From positions 21,990,861 through 22,054,860 of the forward strand of contig NC_089792.1 in NCBI RefSeq assembly GCF_040412425.1: a stretch of 64,000 bases of DNA, in the 5' to 3' direction. Below, one piece after another: positions 12,001 through 23,110 of this stretch. Under the pieces are notes generated by a model. It was not told the DNA's origin, made no database searches, and worked only from the letters and a program-made list of their open reading frames with translations. Source of the DNA: Macrobrachium rosenbergii (Eukaryota > Arthropoda > Malacostraca > Decapoda > Palaemonidae). Position numbers and translations under genes: made by a program. Position 1 is the stretch's first letter. Every line of letters begins with the position of its first letter.

Positions 12001-15000
12001 GTAATTCACTGTTCAGATGACATTTTGGTATGGTAATTTAATTTTTGAAGAACACATCTGTGGAATTAATTGATAATTTGTATGAGGTTTGTATGTCAAT
12101 GGTATCCTAGTCTGGGTGGTAAATGATCATTTTCCAAGCTAAGACGACTATGTATTTAAATTTTACAGATTCTTGCATCTGTTCAAATCAGCAAATAGTG
12201 ATCAACAGTATCTGATTCTGACAACTGCAAGAAAACACCTTGGGAGCTGGAGGTAACAAAAGGGTGGTATACACTTTGCCACCCCTTGTGTTCCAAGCAT
12301 ATCAGCTAGCTTTCAAGTATTATAGAGAAAGAGAAGAGGTAAGAAATATAAAGTATATTACTTTGTTTACTGGCTTCCTGAATTATTTTAGGTAAGAAAT
12401 CTGGGGGTACTTCAGAGTGAAAGGGTTATGGATTTCCAGTAATTTTTGTTGATTGCGTATTGAAGATAACGTAGCTTGAAAAGCACTAGATTAATTGCCT
12501 TCCAACTGTCAATAATATATCCCAATAACTGAACTTTACAGCACTCAGGTTAAGTAAAAATTATTGTCTGCCAAGTCGCAACCATTGTGTGCAGCACAGT
12601 GGTACTCAGGCCACATTATTCAGATTTAGTCACTCTTTGAAATAATTTAATGTGATCCAGTGTGGCAACACAATGTTTTTCATACTACTATCACTTCTAG
12701 AACTGAGCATTTGCATTGCCAGTACAGTACACAGTTTATTGTTAAGTCTGCCATACCAAGAAACTTCAACAATTGTGGAAACATTACTTTAGTCTATATC
12801 CTTATGTTCTTAAGCACAACTATACTGCAATGATAAATTGTATGAGAGTTGAATCTAAACAACAACTCCTCACTACTTCCAAGGCAGCATAATGGTAAAA
12901 AAAAGTTTAACATCTTATACAGTACTGTATGTCTATCTCACTCTCAAAATAATTCATACTGTATATCTTTGTACAGGTAAACTACCATACATGCTTTATA
13001 TATTTTTTGTTTTCAGGATGATAAATGGAGCAAGAAAGTCCACAAAATATTCCAGTTCAGCCATCAGACAATTACTGCTTTGGTGAAGGCTGAATATGCT
13101 GAACTACCACTGAGGCTCTTTTTACAAGGAGCTTTAGCCATTGATAAAATAGATTTCGAAAACCACGAAACTGTTGCTTATGAGTTTATGTCTCAGGTAA
13201 GTGATTGACTTGTTTATCATTAATGATTTTTTTTATGCGTAGAATACTCAGGATTTGCGTACTATTGTAAACCAGCACTGATACCATAAGTGGTCATTGC
13301 TGATTTATTTTTATTGATGCAAACAAAAATGTAGATCAGTCGGCACAGGTATGAGTGAACTGTTAGGTCAAAATGGCATATATTTTCTGACTTTCTGATG
13401 TTTATCTCTTGTTTTTTCTATAAAATATTTGTTTAGTGATCTTTATTGCTGAAGAATAAGCAACAAATTTCTTTTTCAGGCATTTTCTCTGTATGAGGAT
13501 GAAATAAGTGACAGCAAAGCACAATTGGCAGCCATGACACTCATCATGGGAACATTCCAGCAGACTACTTGCTTTACTGAAGAGAATCATGAACCATTAC
13601 GAACTCAGTGTGCATTAGCAGCATCAAAACTCTTAAAGAAGCCAGATCAAGCCAGAGGGGTCACTATCTGCTCTCACCTGTTTTGGTCAGCCCGTTCTGA
13701 AGCTACTAACAAAGAGGAAGTAAGTTCATATTGATGTCCTCAGTTAAAGAAAGCCATTATAAAGAAATCTAGATTGTGGGCTTGCAATAAAGTGTTGTTA
13801 AAGACAGAGCATAATTTATTTATTGACTAATATTGCCAAGGCTAGGTAGAACATTTTATTACACAAGCTTATGTTCCTCAGGTAGTTTAGTTTAAATTTT
13901 TGTCTTTTTTATACCTTTTATTTATATAAAGTTTCAGCAAGACAGCAAGAAAATTCAGTTATTTTACTTTGTCATTAAATTCAGGTTGAGGAGGTTATCT
14001 GCCACAAAAGCTTCCATAATAATATGGACTAGTGGAGTAAGCATACAGTAACCATACCATACAAAATCTGAGTCTTTGAAATTGCAGTTTGTGCATATTC
14101 TGACAAAGCACTGTGCTGAAACTAAGTCCCAGCTTGTTCTATGGGAAAATTATGAGGCAGCTGATTTGAAAAAAAAAAAAGTTGTAATAGTGAAATAAAT
14201 ATATCCAATGTATATAAATTTTTTTATATGGAACAGATCTAAATTTATTCAATTAGTATTCATGGTATATATTAAATGTTTGAGATTCTAATGACGTCAT
14301 TTGCAAACACACATGCCTCTCTTGAGATTCTGACACCTGCAAATGATGCCATCCATGCAAAACTTTCAGATATCTGCAATTGCTCTTTTCCTAATATTTT
14401 TATCGGTTCCCTCCTTGAACATAATACAGTAAAATACATGTATCCAGCTACAAAGTGAATTTGTGATCCCCAGAATCTTAAAGTTCTATCTTTCTAGATG
14501 ATAAAAATATAGATACGCTGTTGATGTATGTATTCAATCAACCCTTTTATATACAGTAATTATTACTGTTATTGGCTATAAGAGCAGCATCATTTCACTA
14601 ATATCTGCATCCATTATTGACCTTGCTTTTAATCTGTTCTTTCACTGTCCCCTCCCCTATATAAGCTGGAAGCGTACACAGCTGTTGGACTGTGTAGGGT
14701 GGTGAAAATGACCTCAGTGAAGGTCTTAAACCACTAACTGGTCTGAATCCTGTAACTCTTATATATTCAGAGCATTTTTTTTTATCTTTGCCTGTATCTA
14801 TTTATTTGAGTGCCCCTTTCCCTTCGTTCAAGTAATACTCTTAATTTGTTATATTAAGTGGTCTATACTATTGTTCTGCTCTTTTCCTGCTTTGTTGAGC
14901 TTCTCCAGTTATAGTTGTTGTATAATTTTGTTTTGCTCTCCAACACAGTAAAACTTCCAAGATCCAGGCTAATGGGTGGCAAGAACACATACAGATTTTT

Positions 15001-16328
15001 GAAAGATCTGGCTCTTTGAAAATTTTAAAAATAAAGTAGCTTATTTTGTATATACTTATAAGACTCAGCACACTTTTACCTTGGTTTCTGTAAGTTTCTG
15101 TTAATGACAAAATTAATATAAAATACAGCAGAGTTACACCAAAAATTAATAATAATTATAATCATTGTAAAATATATGATGGTAATTGTACTGTTTTCAA
15201 TAGTGTAATGAAGGTATTTACTAAATGTTATGCAAAATACTTAAGTCACAATTAAGATTTCTTAATTCATAATCAGAATTATATTTATTAAATGTTATTA
15301 CTTTTTTATCATTAAACCTTACAAACATTAACAGGTTTACAAAATTGTGAACAAATAACACCAAAGGTCACATCAGCTGACAGATGAAAATGCTGAGAGA
15401 TATATGTCAAGATTAAAAACTTTCTTCCGTCATATATTTTATTATGAAACTCATCAACATTTGCAAATTAACCTACTTTATGTGGGTCTTCATTAGCATT
15501 TAAAAATCAATAATGCTTGGATTATAGAATAGACATTAAACAGGGTACTCAGATTCTTCAGTGATAATTGATTATTAATAAATCTAAAGGTGGAACCATA
15601 TCTTCATCATCTGTCACTCATATGTGTATATTTTTTACCAAATGTTTGTATTTTTCCAGCTAAGGGATGAAAAGAGGGTTCTAGAGTGCTTGAAGAAGGC
15701 TGTTCGTATTGCTAATCAGTGCATGGATCCTTCTGCTCAGATTCAACTGTTTGTGGAGTTATTGAATCACTATATTTATTTTTATGAAAAGGGGAATACA
15801 CAGGTGAGATTTGACATTTTAAGGAGTCTTTATTAATATAGATAAAATTTATGACTTATGATTCTTATTTGATAGACTTAGGCACACTTAATTTGATTTT
15901 AACCATAGAAACTAAACTTCACAAGACTATTTATGGACATTAGTTTGATTCCATGCTGTATCCATTAATTTAACAGCACTCATTACTTAACAGCACTCAT
16001 TACTGTAACAACCTAGAATTTCATCTTTTGCTTCTTATAATAGATATTAAGTAAGTTTGATCTTTAACTCTTGTGAATCATTAGTAACTTCAACACATCA
16101 CTGATATGTAAGCTTTTGTTCATGTAATGTTTATTTCATTTTGTCTAGGTTACTGTGGCAATGCTCAATCAGTTGATCAGCAAAGTAAAAGAAGACCTGG
16201 CAAACTTGGAGACAACTGAGGAAACCGACCAAATATCACGACATTTGACCAACACTTTAACGCATTTAGAGCTTAGGCTACAGGAGCCTTCTGGAGAAGG
16301 TCCTAATTATGAGGGCCTACAGCTCTAG
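2866..16328 (+). CDS. VPS35: VPS35, vacuolar protein sorting-associated protein 35 (C-terminal half, 7 exons)
   Basis: VPS35 is the alpha-solenoid backbone of retromer. With VPS26 and VPS29 it recycles cargo from endosomes to the trans-Golgi or plasma membrane. The spliced product here is about 400 residues, against about 790 for the animal family, so the N-terminal half (the VPS26-binding part) is outside the window and the C-terminal VPS29-binding solenoid is present. Highly conserved stretches are visible, such as [45 protein letters not shown] and ANQCMDPS. Exons are 2866-3073, 11741-11850, 12169-12338, 13017-13196, 13480-13719, 15660-15803 and 16149-16328, all with GT-AG borders. The 8.7-kb first visible intron is mostly a DIRS element. 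Exon 12169-12338 holds an apparent 1-nt frameshift. The identity is secure; the functional state depends on that base. Confidence 0.96.
4453..4777. repeat. Large imperfect palindrome (foldback element)
   Basis: Positions about 4453-4607 are the near reverse complement of about 4613-4777. Shared blocks include ACACGCTTTTATTAAAA, GAGACACCAGGATTTTCTT, GCCAAACATG and AAATGCTACAAGAAA, with only a few bases of loop. It sits in the VPS35 intron just before DIRS element A. A snap-back copy of a transposon or a foldback element would explain it; no transposase is visible. Confidence 0.75.
4778..5206. other. AT-rich intron sequence, probable old repeat
   Basis: Lies between the palindrome and DIRS element A. 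It contains the internally repetitive stretch GGTCAGTGTAAGGTCACTAGAGGTCAC (about 4965-4995, quoted here in outline only as repeated GGTCA words) and no open frame of interest. I do not recognise a family. Confidence 0.3.
5207..5500 (+). repeat. Left inverted terminal repeat of DIRS element A
   Basis: Runs from TTTCTGGATC through CCCGTGTCACCCGGTGA to TAGCAC. It is the reverse complement of 10984-11277 with only scattered differences. The right copy is about 27 bp longer at its outer end (11278-11304). Confidence 0.9.
5861..6330 (+). repeat. Irregular tandem repeat inside DIRS element A
   Basis: Units starting CGTTTAGGCTACGAGCTAC and continuing with CCCTCGGGCCCATTCGC and a TTATCATGGCTTC-like block begin near 5861, 5951, 6024, 6094 and 6288, at spacings of about 89, 73, 70 and 194 bp. 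It lies in the leader before the pol region. Confidence 0.75.
6608..6760 (+). repeat. Two-copy tandem repeat of about 75 bp in DIRS element A
   Basis: The block GGGCGAGATTCTCGGT, then GGTAGGTTTCATATAC, then CGCCAAACTCCGT occurs twice in direct succession (about 6611-6672 and 6679-6749). It belongs to the same leader region as the repeats at 5861-6330. Confidence 0.7.
7286..8620 (+). pseudogene. Decayed coding region of DIRS element A before the RT core
   Basis: Open stretches in overlapping frames (7386-7646 continuing past one stop to 7958, then 8009-8404) show coding-like GC content and suggest one ancestral reading frame broken by stops and shifts. It lies where DIRS elements keep the end of the gag-like frame and the start of pol. 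I see no motif that assigns individual domains, so the call rests on position and composition. Confidence 0.4.
8621..9170 (+). pseudogene. Reverse transcriptase remnant of DIRS element A
   Basis: One frame reads [19 protein letters not shown] at about 8850-8905, which corresponds to the DIRS RT block with a DAYFHIP-like core. ALLNAAPES at 8940-8966 matches the LPFGLxxAPxxF block. Slightly downstream, another frame reads [12 protein letters not shown] near 9026; this is the YLDDW catalytic block with both aspartates lost. The following stretch (LGF, then TRKESHL near 9110-9145) resembles the LGFxVNxEKSxL block. Several frameshifts separate these pieces, so no active enzyme can be made. The domain order fits the RNase H remnant that follows. 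Confidence 0.72.
9380..9770 (+). pseudogene. RNase H remnant of DIRS element A
   Basis: A frame starting at 9389 contains LTKSVPLQ, a W-rich stretch and [16 protein letters not shown] lies at 9539-9556. This is the HINxLEL signature found at the start of DIRS RNase H. The usual catalytic acidic residues before and after it are not clearly kept. It follows the RT remnant directly, as in intact DIRS pol. Confidence 0.6.
9880..10830 (+). pseudogene. Probable tyrosine recombinase region of DIRS element A (very decayed)
   Basis: This is the expected place for the DIRS recombinase, between RNase H and the ICR. Short coding-like stretches can be read in the + frames, but stops are frequent and I could not find the HxxR motif or the catalytic tyrosine. 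A small direct duplication, GTCTGGCGGAACCAATCAGT, is present near 10371-10420. The call is mainly positional. Confidence 0.35.
10835..10927 (+). repeat. Internal complementary region (ICR) of DIRS element A
   Basis: The first half (to about 10871, with CCGGGTGACACGGGACTCGA then TCCAGAAA) is the reverse complement of the outer left end 5207-5244. The second half (AAAGGATTTTGACAAAGG through GCCCGTGTCACCCGGTGA) is the reverse complement of the outer right end 11248-11304. The halves meet in a run of five A bases. This join defines both outer ends of the element independently of the ITRs. Confidence 0.88.
10984..11304 (+). repeat. Right inverted terminal repeat of DIRS element A
   Basis: 10984-11277 is the reverse complement of 5207-5500. 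The extra 27 bp (11278-11304, ending TGTCAAAATCCTTT) are absent from the left ITR but present in the ICR, so they belong to the element. Confidence 0.9.
11741..11850 (+). CDS. VPS35: VPS35 exon
   Basis: Acceptor TTTTCCTTAG ends at 11740 and donor GTAAGG starts at 11851. It encodes [18 protein letters not shown] and continues with [18 protein letters not shown]. Two bases of the arginine codon are left at the 3' end. It starts about 440 bp after DIRS element A. Confidence 0.93.
12169..12338 (+). CDS. VPS35: VPS35 exon with an apparent 1-nt frameshift
   Basis: Acceptor TTTTACAG ends at 12168 and donor GTAAGA starts at 12339. The first part reads [19 protein letters not shown] and ARKHLG. Read straight on, the frame then hits a stop at about 12255-12257. 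One frame over, the sequence continues with the conserved [20 protein letters not shown] up to the donor. The shift falls in the GGG of CTTGGGAGCTGG (about 12240-12245), where one G too many would explain it. The phases of both neighbouring exons fit the shifted reading. Confidence 0.88.
13017..13196 (+). CDS. VPS35: VPS35 exon
   Basis: Acceptor TTTTCAG ends at 13016 and donor GTAAGT starts at 13197. Sixty codons in phase 0 begin [12 protein letters not shown] and end [14 protein letters not shown]. This is one of the most conserved parts of VPS35. Confidence 0.95.
13480..13719 (+). CDS. VPS35: VPS35 exon
   Basis: Acceptor CTTTTTCAG ends at 13479 and donor GTAAGT starts at 13720. Eighty codons begin [18 protein letters not shown] and include [20 protein letters not shown] and HLFWSAR. 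This is nearly identical to the family over most of its length. Confidence 0.95.
15660..15803 (+). CDS. VPS35: VPS35 exon
   Basis: Acceptor TTTTTCCAG ends at 15659 and donor GTGAGA starts at 15804. Forty-eight codons run from [17 protein letters not shown] through [20 protein letters not shown] to [11 protein letters not shown]. Confidence 0.95.
16149..16328 (+). CDS. VPS35: VPS35 last coding exon
   Basis: Acceptor TTGTCTAG ends at 16148. It encodes [20 protein letters not shown] and ends GPNYEGLQL followed by TAG. The family ends with a similar IYEGL motif, so the stop is authentic. Confidence 0.95.
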   Translation, partial: VTVAMLNQLISKVKEDLANLETTEETDQISRHLTNTLTHLELRLQEPSGEGPNYEGLQL

Positions 16329-17630
16329 ATTTTTGTGGCAGCTTCCATAAAGCTATATTTTTTTGGTTACTTTCACTGTATTTAATCTCAGTCCACAAGC
16401 CAAATGTTGTTGCAGATGTTACAGATATATTGTTATATTCCTGATGTGTAGTGTTAGTAATTGTGTACAGGTGCATTTTTGAGGTGTATCCATTTTTGAG
16501 TTGTTGTACATATTGGAAATGGAAATTGAGATATTCATGAGGAAGATGGTGCTGTGATGGAGTTTTGTAATGTTAGAGAAATTATACTGTACTCATTGTA
16601 AAGAAGAAACCATATTGTTTTATGCTTATTCCACTGGAGTGCCTAGTAAGAAAGTAATTATATTTCAGATAGTATTAGTGTAGCACTTTCATTCTCTTGT
16701 CCAATTATCTGAAGGTTAGAATGATAACTTATTGTTTGGTAAAACTTGTAGCTTTAGAATTGCCTATTGGTGGAGCAAACAAAATTTCTTTAAAATTACC
16801 ATAGTTTAAAATGCCAAATTTTGTCAGCAACATATTCTTTTGACAGAATTATCTTGTATCATAAAATCCTTTCTCATCCCATTTGACATATTATGTACAT
16901 AAAACTGTTTTGCTACAGAGGAAATAAGCAGTACATGCCATATTGCCTGTGAAATGAACAATCTACAGTTTTGTGGAGTACATAATATATTAGTTGTGTA
17001 CTGTAGCAAAAATTGCTGCTTAAAATTTGTTCATTGTATAATTTAGACGGGTATTGTGTAGTACTGTGGGTGATAACTGTTGTATATCTTCAGTGATACT
17101 AATACTGTATTTGCCCGCTTATCTGAAACTATGGTCTATACAAAGGTGTATCTCTTTTATGTGATACCTTACGGTTTTGAGAAGTGAAAATGGATTTCCA
17201 GATCTTCAAGATGTTAGGGTCAAGAAAATGCACCAGTTGCTCATTCCAAGACTTGATCTTATTGTGAAGTTAATTTATGGTCTCTACTATTCTTGCATGA
17301 ATTTATTTTGGAGTAAGCAATGCCTCCTTAAATGTAAGTTTATTTGTTCCATAAATTTTATGGCACACTTGGATTCCTGTTCAGTTAGAACAGTACTAAG
17401 TAAACTATATTTAACACTATTGTTTCATTAACTTTTTTTGTAATTAAAAGAATCAAGGATTATATTTTTTTTATAAACATTTGGTGATAACTGGCCCCAG
17501 TGTTGTGAAAGAGAATTGTACTAGAATACAGTATTAGCCACAAACTTTTTTTATTGGTCTCAAACTAACTGTTGCTATTGCCCACAGATTTGTAAACCAT
17601 TTATATTGGTTTAGTGAGAAATATGATGAG
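16329..17630 (+). other. VPS35 3' UTR and downstream AT-rich sequence
   Basis: Continuous AT-rich sequence after the VPS35 stop, without transposon signatures. ATTAAA-type words occur near 17440 but no single poly(A) signal can be chosen with confidence, so the transcript end is not placed. Confidence 0.45.
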
Positions 17631-17639
17631 TAGATGAAT

Positions 17640-18390
17640 GTCCTGATTGGTTGCGTGGCCGTTTAGGGTTGTCTCTATTAGCATGGTCATGGCCATGCGC
17701 TGGGCTGTTGTTCCAAGAACAGCCACGGCCATGTGCTGGGCTGTCGTTCCTTGAAGAACAGTCACAGCCGAGAGGTCAAGAGTATGGACGATCATGGCCA
17801 TGTGTTGGGCTGTTGTTACATGAGGCACGGCCATGGTGGAATAACCAAGAGTCACGGCCGTGTGACCAAAAGTGCTGCTCGCTAACCCTCCAGGGAGAAT
17901 GTGAACGTGAATGAGACAGAAGGAATGGGTACAGCACGGACGAGCTTGGACGGCCGAGAAACAGCTGTAGGAGAAGAGGAGCGAAGGTCCGATGACTACC
18001 TGTGATACTTCTTGCTAGGAGAAATGATGAAATCCTTCTTCCTCCAACGTCTGAAGGGAATGGGTGAAACGGAAGATGAAGACGAGGAAGATCTGCAATA
18101 TCTCTTCTTCAAAACTGGAAGCTCAACACGGCCACACTTCTTGAGAAACACACCTTCAACTCTGTCAAAGAGAGCCTGGACAAGAGAATCCAAGGAGCAG
18201 ACATAGGTGAATTATGGAGGGACGTCAACGGACATGGCCTGGACGGAGATGGCAAGGGGGATAGGTGCTGGGAGAGCTGCTGACAGATGGGATGACGTCA
18301 CGGAGACTGTAGCATTCTCTATGTTAAGATCGAAGGTTTGTTAGTTATGAAAAATACAAATTGATTTAAAATTTGTCATTTTATAGAGAA
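17640..18390 (+). repeat. GC-rich repetitive segment ending in a DIRS-F-like right end
   Basis: Words such as CACGGCCATG and TGGGCTGTTGTT recur irregularly between 17685 and 17865. The segment ends at about 18335-18385 with GGTTTGTTAGTTATGAAAAA and the following ACAAATTGATTTAAAATTTG block, the same right end as at 353-398 and in the same orientation. It may be an internally deleted or non-autonomous DIRS copy. I do not recognise a protein in it. Confidence 0.4.
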
Positions 18391-20483
18391 GAATGTAACT
18401 TCAAAACCTCTGAAACCTCTTCAGTTATGACCTACTCAAGCTCAAAATGGCTTGGCAGTAGATAGCTGCAAATTTCCTGGTCAGTAATATAATCTTGCAT
18501 TATGGAGCTTCCATTTGGAGATTATTTTGTGTTCTCTGTCCAGAAGATTTTGCAACCCATATGCTACCTCTGCCAGGTCTTCGATTGAATGGCATGAATC
18601 TCTTTTCTTTGGTAGAGTTGTCAAAGCCCTAAAGGAGCTTTGATGTCTTTTCCACCCAGCAAACTCAGGCCTGTAGAGTGGGATGTGACTCATGTTTCAC
18701 ATGAGCTAGTCATCAGGTAGAGACCTCTCACTTATGACTGATGACTGCTTTACTGCTCACCTTAGTCCTCTTAAGTGCAGTTCCTCTGGTCCCAAGGTCT
18801 CTTCTCCAGGATGGAGGGGCTCCAACTCCTGCAGCGCCCCTACTCCATTGCGATGTATGCTTCCTCCTCGGCAACTGGTTTTACTTCTTAGAGTGTCCCC
18901 CTTTCCACTGGTTTCATTTGTTACCCCTCCTGGAGGAGAGAGGGATCCCCCTAATGATGTTCCTGTAAGTTATCTGCTATGGAGAAGCAACCTACTAAAG
19001 GAGAGAAAGAACGGGTGGCCCCTAACACTGAGTGACATCAAGAGCAAACCATCTTGCTGTCCTTAAATATCAGATATTAAAGTCTCCCTCTACTCTGGGA
19101 CTTTGGTGTGGGGGGAGTGTTTATCAGCACAGGGGTCTCAACCACTTCGTATGCCTAGAATACTCTCCCCAACTACTTGAAGTCAGGGGAGGGGAACCCA
19201 CATGGGTCGCCACATTGGAATCTCAAATGTTCTTGAAGGGTGTAGTCTCCCTACATCATTGTACCTTCTCCATCTGTCACAGGTAGTGAAGAAGAGAACA
19301 CTGAAGGACAAGAAGACAAACATACAGAATGTGGGTCTACCGCAATCAGGGCTTGCCTTTGCCCACACAACGACAAAAATTGGGTTTCGAAACCTCCACG
19401 AAGCCCTAAGCAAAAACACAGAAGGGGGCAACAAAACAAGTGGACACTACACAACACGCTAGGTCGTACAAAGGAGGGTGCCCATGTGGCTGGGTCACAA
19501 AAGAAAAAGCACTGAACTGCATCCCTTCCATAAAAAAACGACTAAAAACTGCAGAGATCTCAAATGCAGGGCTACTGGAGGAGGGTAAGGCATTGGAAGG
19601 GCAAGACGCTGTTGTGAAAATGAACAAAGGGCACCAACACGTGACACATGCACAATCTAATCACAACTATGCAAGATGAAATGTCAACAGACAACCATAC
19701 AGCTATACACAGCTGTTAGCAAAATGGATGACCTACCCACATCTCTGGTCAAAGGTTAATTTGCCCGATGGGCATTTGTTTTTGAAAGTCAGCAGAGCGG
19801 CATAGTGTGTCATGGCCCTGAGTACTCCATCTATTGAAAGTGCAGTTTGTATTCCCGTTGGAGCAAATATGTATATTTCTGATATTTAGTCATGTATATT
19901 ATAGAGAGTTTGAAGGTTAAAAAGATGAGGCTAGTGGCTAGAGTTCTTTATTTTCCTTTTTGTAATTTTTAAGGAAATGCTTATCCCTGTAATGCAAATT
20001 AACATACTGAATGAGAAGTTCAAAAGTACTGTTACCAAACTGTTTTACATAGCTGAGACAAAGCCTTTACACTACAAGGCTTATTGTTTATTGTGGAATT
20101 TAAGCCACACCAATTTATATACATGAAAAGCCTTAATATTCCTCACTGTTAGATCAACAATGTTGCCTGACAGTTAACTTCCTAGTGACCAGACTTTAAA
20201 GTTGCCTTGCAATACTTCTACATGATTTCACAGGAAAGTATTATTTACCCAGCAAAATACTTCTAACACAGATCACACAGTCAGATTAACTGGCCGTTCA
20301 TTGCAGACATGTAAGGTAATGTGAGACCTGCCTGACTCTGGTGTCCATTACAAGATCTGCAAGCTCTTTAGGAATTTTGAGTTTCTTAATGAATGTACAG
20401 TATATATTTAAATCTAATGCATAAAATGGCTGAATAAAATCTCCAGCGACAGACTAAATATTTAAGTCTATATACCTAATACC
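18391..20483. other. Intergenic sequence without recognised features
   Basis: Contains several overlapping open frames of 60-110 codons on both strands (18734-19066, 19183-19462 and others), with moderately high GC between 18.7 and 19.7 kb. This could be an old transposon, but I find no diagnostic motif. From 19.9 kb it is AT-rich and featureless. Confidence 0.35.
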
Positions 20484-22678
20484 TTAACCCTGGAACGCCG
20501 AGCCTCTAACAAAAACATCTCCGTCCTCTTTAAACGTTTTTATTAAAAAAATGAAAAAAGTTTTTTCAAAAATCACAGCAAAATTAGTTTTTAAGATTAA
20601 GTTCATTTTTGGCTCCTTTTTGTCATTGCCTGAAGTTTAGTATGCAACCATTAGAAATGAAAAAAATATCATTATCATATATAAATATTGAAATATATGA
20701 CTCAAAAAATTTTTCATATATAATTTTATACAAATCGCATGGGTTATTAGCAAAACGGTTAAAGCTAACGGGTTATTTTGTTTTTCTTCATGGACTGTAC
20801 ACTAAATTGTGATGATTTTGGTATTTAACAAATTGCAAAACGATCAAAGCAACACAGAGAAAATATTATCACAAAATGATGCATGAAAACAAAAAAAGAA
20901 ATGAAAAACCAGAATGCCAAAAAATTTTTTTTTTTTTTTTTTAAATTCACCATAAATCGAAATATTGTGCAAGAAACTTCCTGTTTGTTGAGAAATGAAG
21001 CTAATTGATTGAATATTACTAGACTGTAAGTGTTTTAGCTATAAATTGCAGTTTTCGACCATTTCCCTCATGAGTTAAAGTTGACCGAAAGTCAAATTTT
21101 TCTATTTATCGTGATTTATATGAAAATATTTCAAAACTGATAAAACCTACAACCATGAGCTATTTTCTGTTGTATTCTACAAAATTGTGCACATTTCCAT
21201 ATATAAAAGTTTATGTAACGACTAATGTAAAACGATGCAAACAACATACGACAACGTGTCCAAAGAATTTCTGAGATGTTGTCCATGTTACCGTGAAGAA
21301 TCTTTGGAAAATTTTTCAAAATTCACCATAAATCGAAATATTGTGCTAGAGACTTGAAATTTATTGCAAAATGAAGGTAAATGATTGAATATTACTAGAA
21401 TGTAAGAGTTTTAGCTTACAATTGCGTTTTTTTACCATTTGGTCGAGTTAAAGTTGATCTGTAAGGTTGAAATTTTTTCAACATCGTGATTTATGTGAAA
21501 ATATTTCAAAACTGATAAAAGCTACAACCATGAGCTATTTTCTGTTGTATTCTACATGAAATTGCAAGCACATTTTCATATATGAAAGTTTATGTAACGA
21601 CTAATGTAAAACGATGCAAACATTACGACAACGTGACAAAAGAATTTCTGAGATGTTTACGCCGATTACTGATGCCATTTCGTGGAAAAAGTTTTTTTAG
21701 AAATTCACCATAAATCGAAATATTGTGCTAGAGACTTCCAATTGTTGCTAAATGAAGGTACATGATTGAATATTACTAGAATGTAAGAGTTTTAGCTTAT
21801 AATTGCGTTTTTTACCATTTTGGTTGAGTTAAAGTTGACATAACACAATGAAATTTTGGCAGTTATCGTGATTTATATGAAAAAATTTCAAAACTGATAA
21901 AAGCTACAACCATGAGTTATTTTCTAAGTATTTACAGAAATTGCATCACATTTCCATATATAAAACTATGTAATGACTAATATAAAACGGTGCAAACATT
22001 ATGACAACGTGGCCCTTTGAAAGAATTTCTCTCCGTAAGGAAAAGTTTTTCAAAAAGTCACCATAAATCGAAATATTGTGCTAGACTTCCAATTGGTTGC
22101 AAAATGAAGGTAAATGATTGAATATTACTAGAATGTAAGAGTTTTAGCCTTCTTGCAGTTTTTTGACCATTTCAGTCGAAAAAGTTGACCAAGCATTGAA
22201 ATTTTGGCAGTTATTGTGGTTTATATGAAAATATTTCCAAACTGATAAAAGCTAAACCATGGGTTGTATTTTGCTGTATTTTACATGAAATTGCACACAT
22301 TTTCATATATAAAACTTTATGTAACAAGCTAATATAGAACAGTGCAAAAATTCCATTGTCCTGAAAGAATTTCTGAAATTTTCGGCCATTATTTAATTCT
22401 GCCTGCTCAAAAAGTTTTTTTCAAAAATTCACCATAAATCGAAATAATGTGCAGAGACTTCCAATTTGTTGCAAAATTAAGGTACATAATTGAATATTAC
22501 TAGAATGTAAGAGTTTTAGCTTGCAATTGCGTTTTTCGACCATTCATGCTCGAGTCAAAGTTGACTCAAGGTTGAAATTTTTTGTAGTCGACCAATTCTG
22601 CATCGGTATGTCCACTTGACACCCAACAGACAATTTTAGTCAACGTGATGATACGCCCAGTAGGCGTTTGAGGGTTAA
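20484..22678. mobile_element. TTAA-flanked piggyBac-like non-autonomous element carrying satellite repeats
   Basis: The left border reads TTAACCCTGGAACGCC (from 20484) and the right border GGCGTTTGAGGGTTAA (to 22678). These are inverted ends starting CCCT, with a TTAA at each side, the target site and end type of piggyBac elements. The 2.2-kb interior contains no transposase and consists mostly of about 370-bp tandem repeats. The ends match over only about 13 bp with two mismatches, so the family call is tentative. Confidence 0.5.
20940..22600 (+). repeat. Tandem array of about 370-bp units
   Basis: The phrase ATTCACCATAAATCGAAATA or a close variant starts units near 20945, 21321, 21705, 22057 and 22428, giving periods of 376, 384, 352 and 371 bp. 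Each unit continues with GAATATTACTAGA(A/C)TGTAAG, an AAAGTTGA block, ATGAAAATATTTC, and a CATATAT-containing block. The last unit is cut short. The units differ by many small indels, so the array is old. Confidence 0.85.
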
Positions 22679-22683
22679 TGGAC

Positions 22684-23110
22684 ACTTAAAAACCATCTTG
22701 GTCCTCTTTAAACACCATTTTATTGAAAAACATGAAAATGCAAAATAATTTCAAAAATTAGTTTGTTCCTTTTCTTGGTCTACTTTAAGAATTTATCAAG
22801 CTCTTTCAAAAGCTTAGTCTATTAATGAATAAACTAGAAATTCTTGCATACGCTAGCTGACTCTACAAGTGGTATGTGGGTCTATACAGGCGGCTAAATA
22901 ACAAGAGCATGGGTTATTACCAACACCCAGGCATCTTCTCTGAGGCATGGACTGCTCAGATGATTCATGGGTTTGCATTTTCTGGAATGCAAAAAACACA
23001 CACACAGCACAATATGACACAAAATCACACAAAACAAAAAAAGAGAATGAAAAACCAGAATACCAAAGCACAAAGTGGGCAGAAAGTGCTTAAAACAACT
23101 GGCTTCTGAG
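22684..23110 (+). repeat. Second partial copy of the 20.5-kb element's left part
   Basis: GTCCTCTTTAAAC near 22700 and GAATGAAAAACCAGAAT near 23044 repeat, in the same order and orientation, sequences at about 20521 and 20900 inside the TTAA-flanked element. No terminal repeat is visible on this copy and no satellite units lie in it. Confidence 0.5.

Noticed and set aside
18734..19690. Overlapping open frames of 75-110 codons as a gene
   Set aside because: Frames on both strands overlap each other and none has a domain, a splice pattern or conserved motif.
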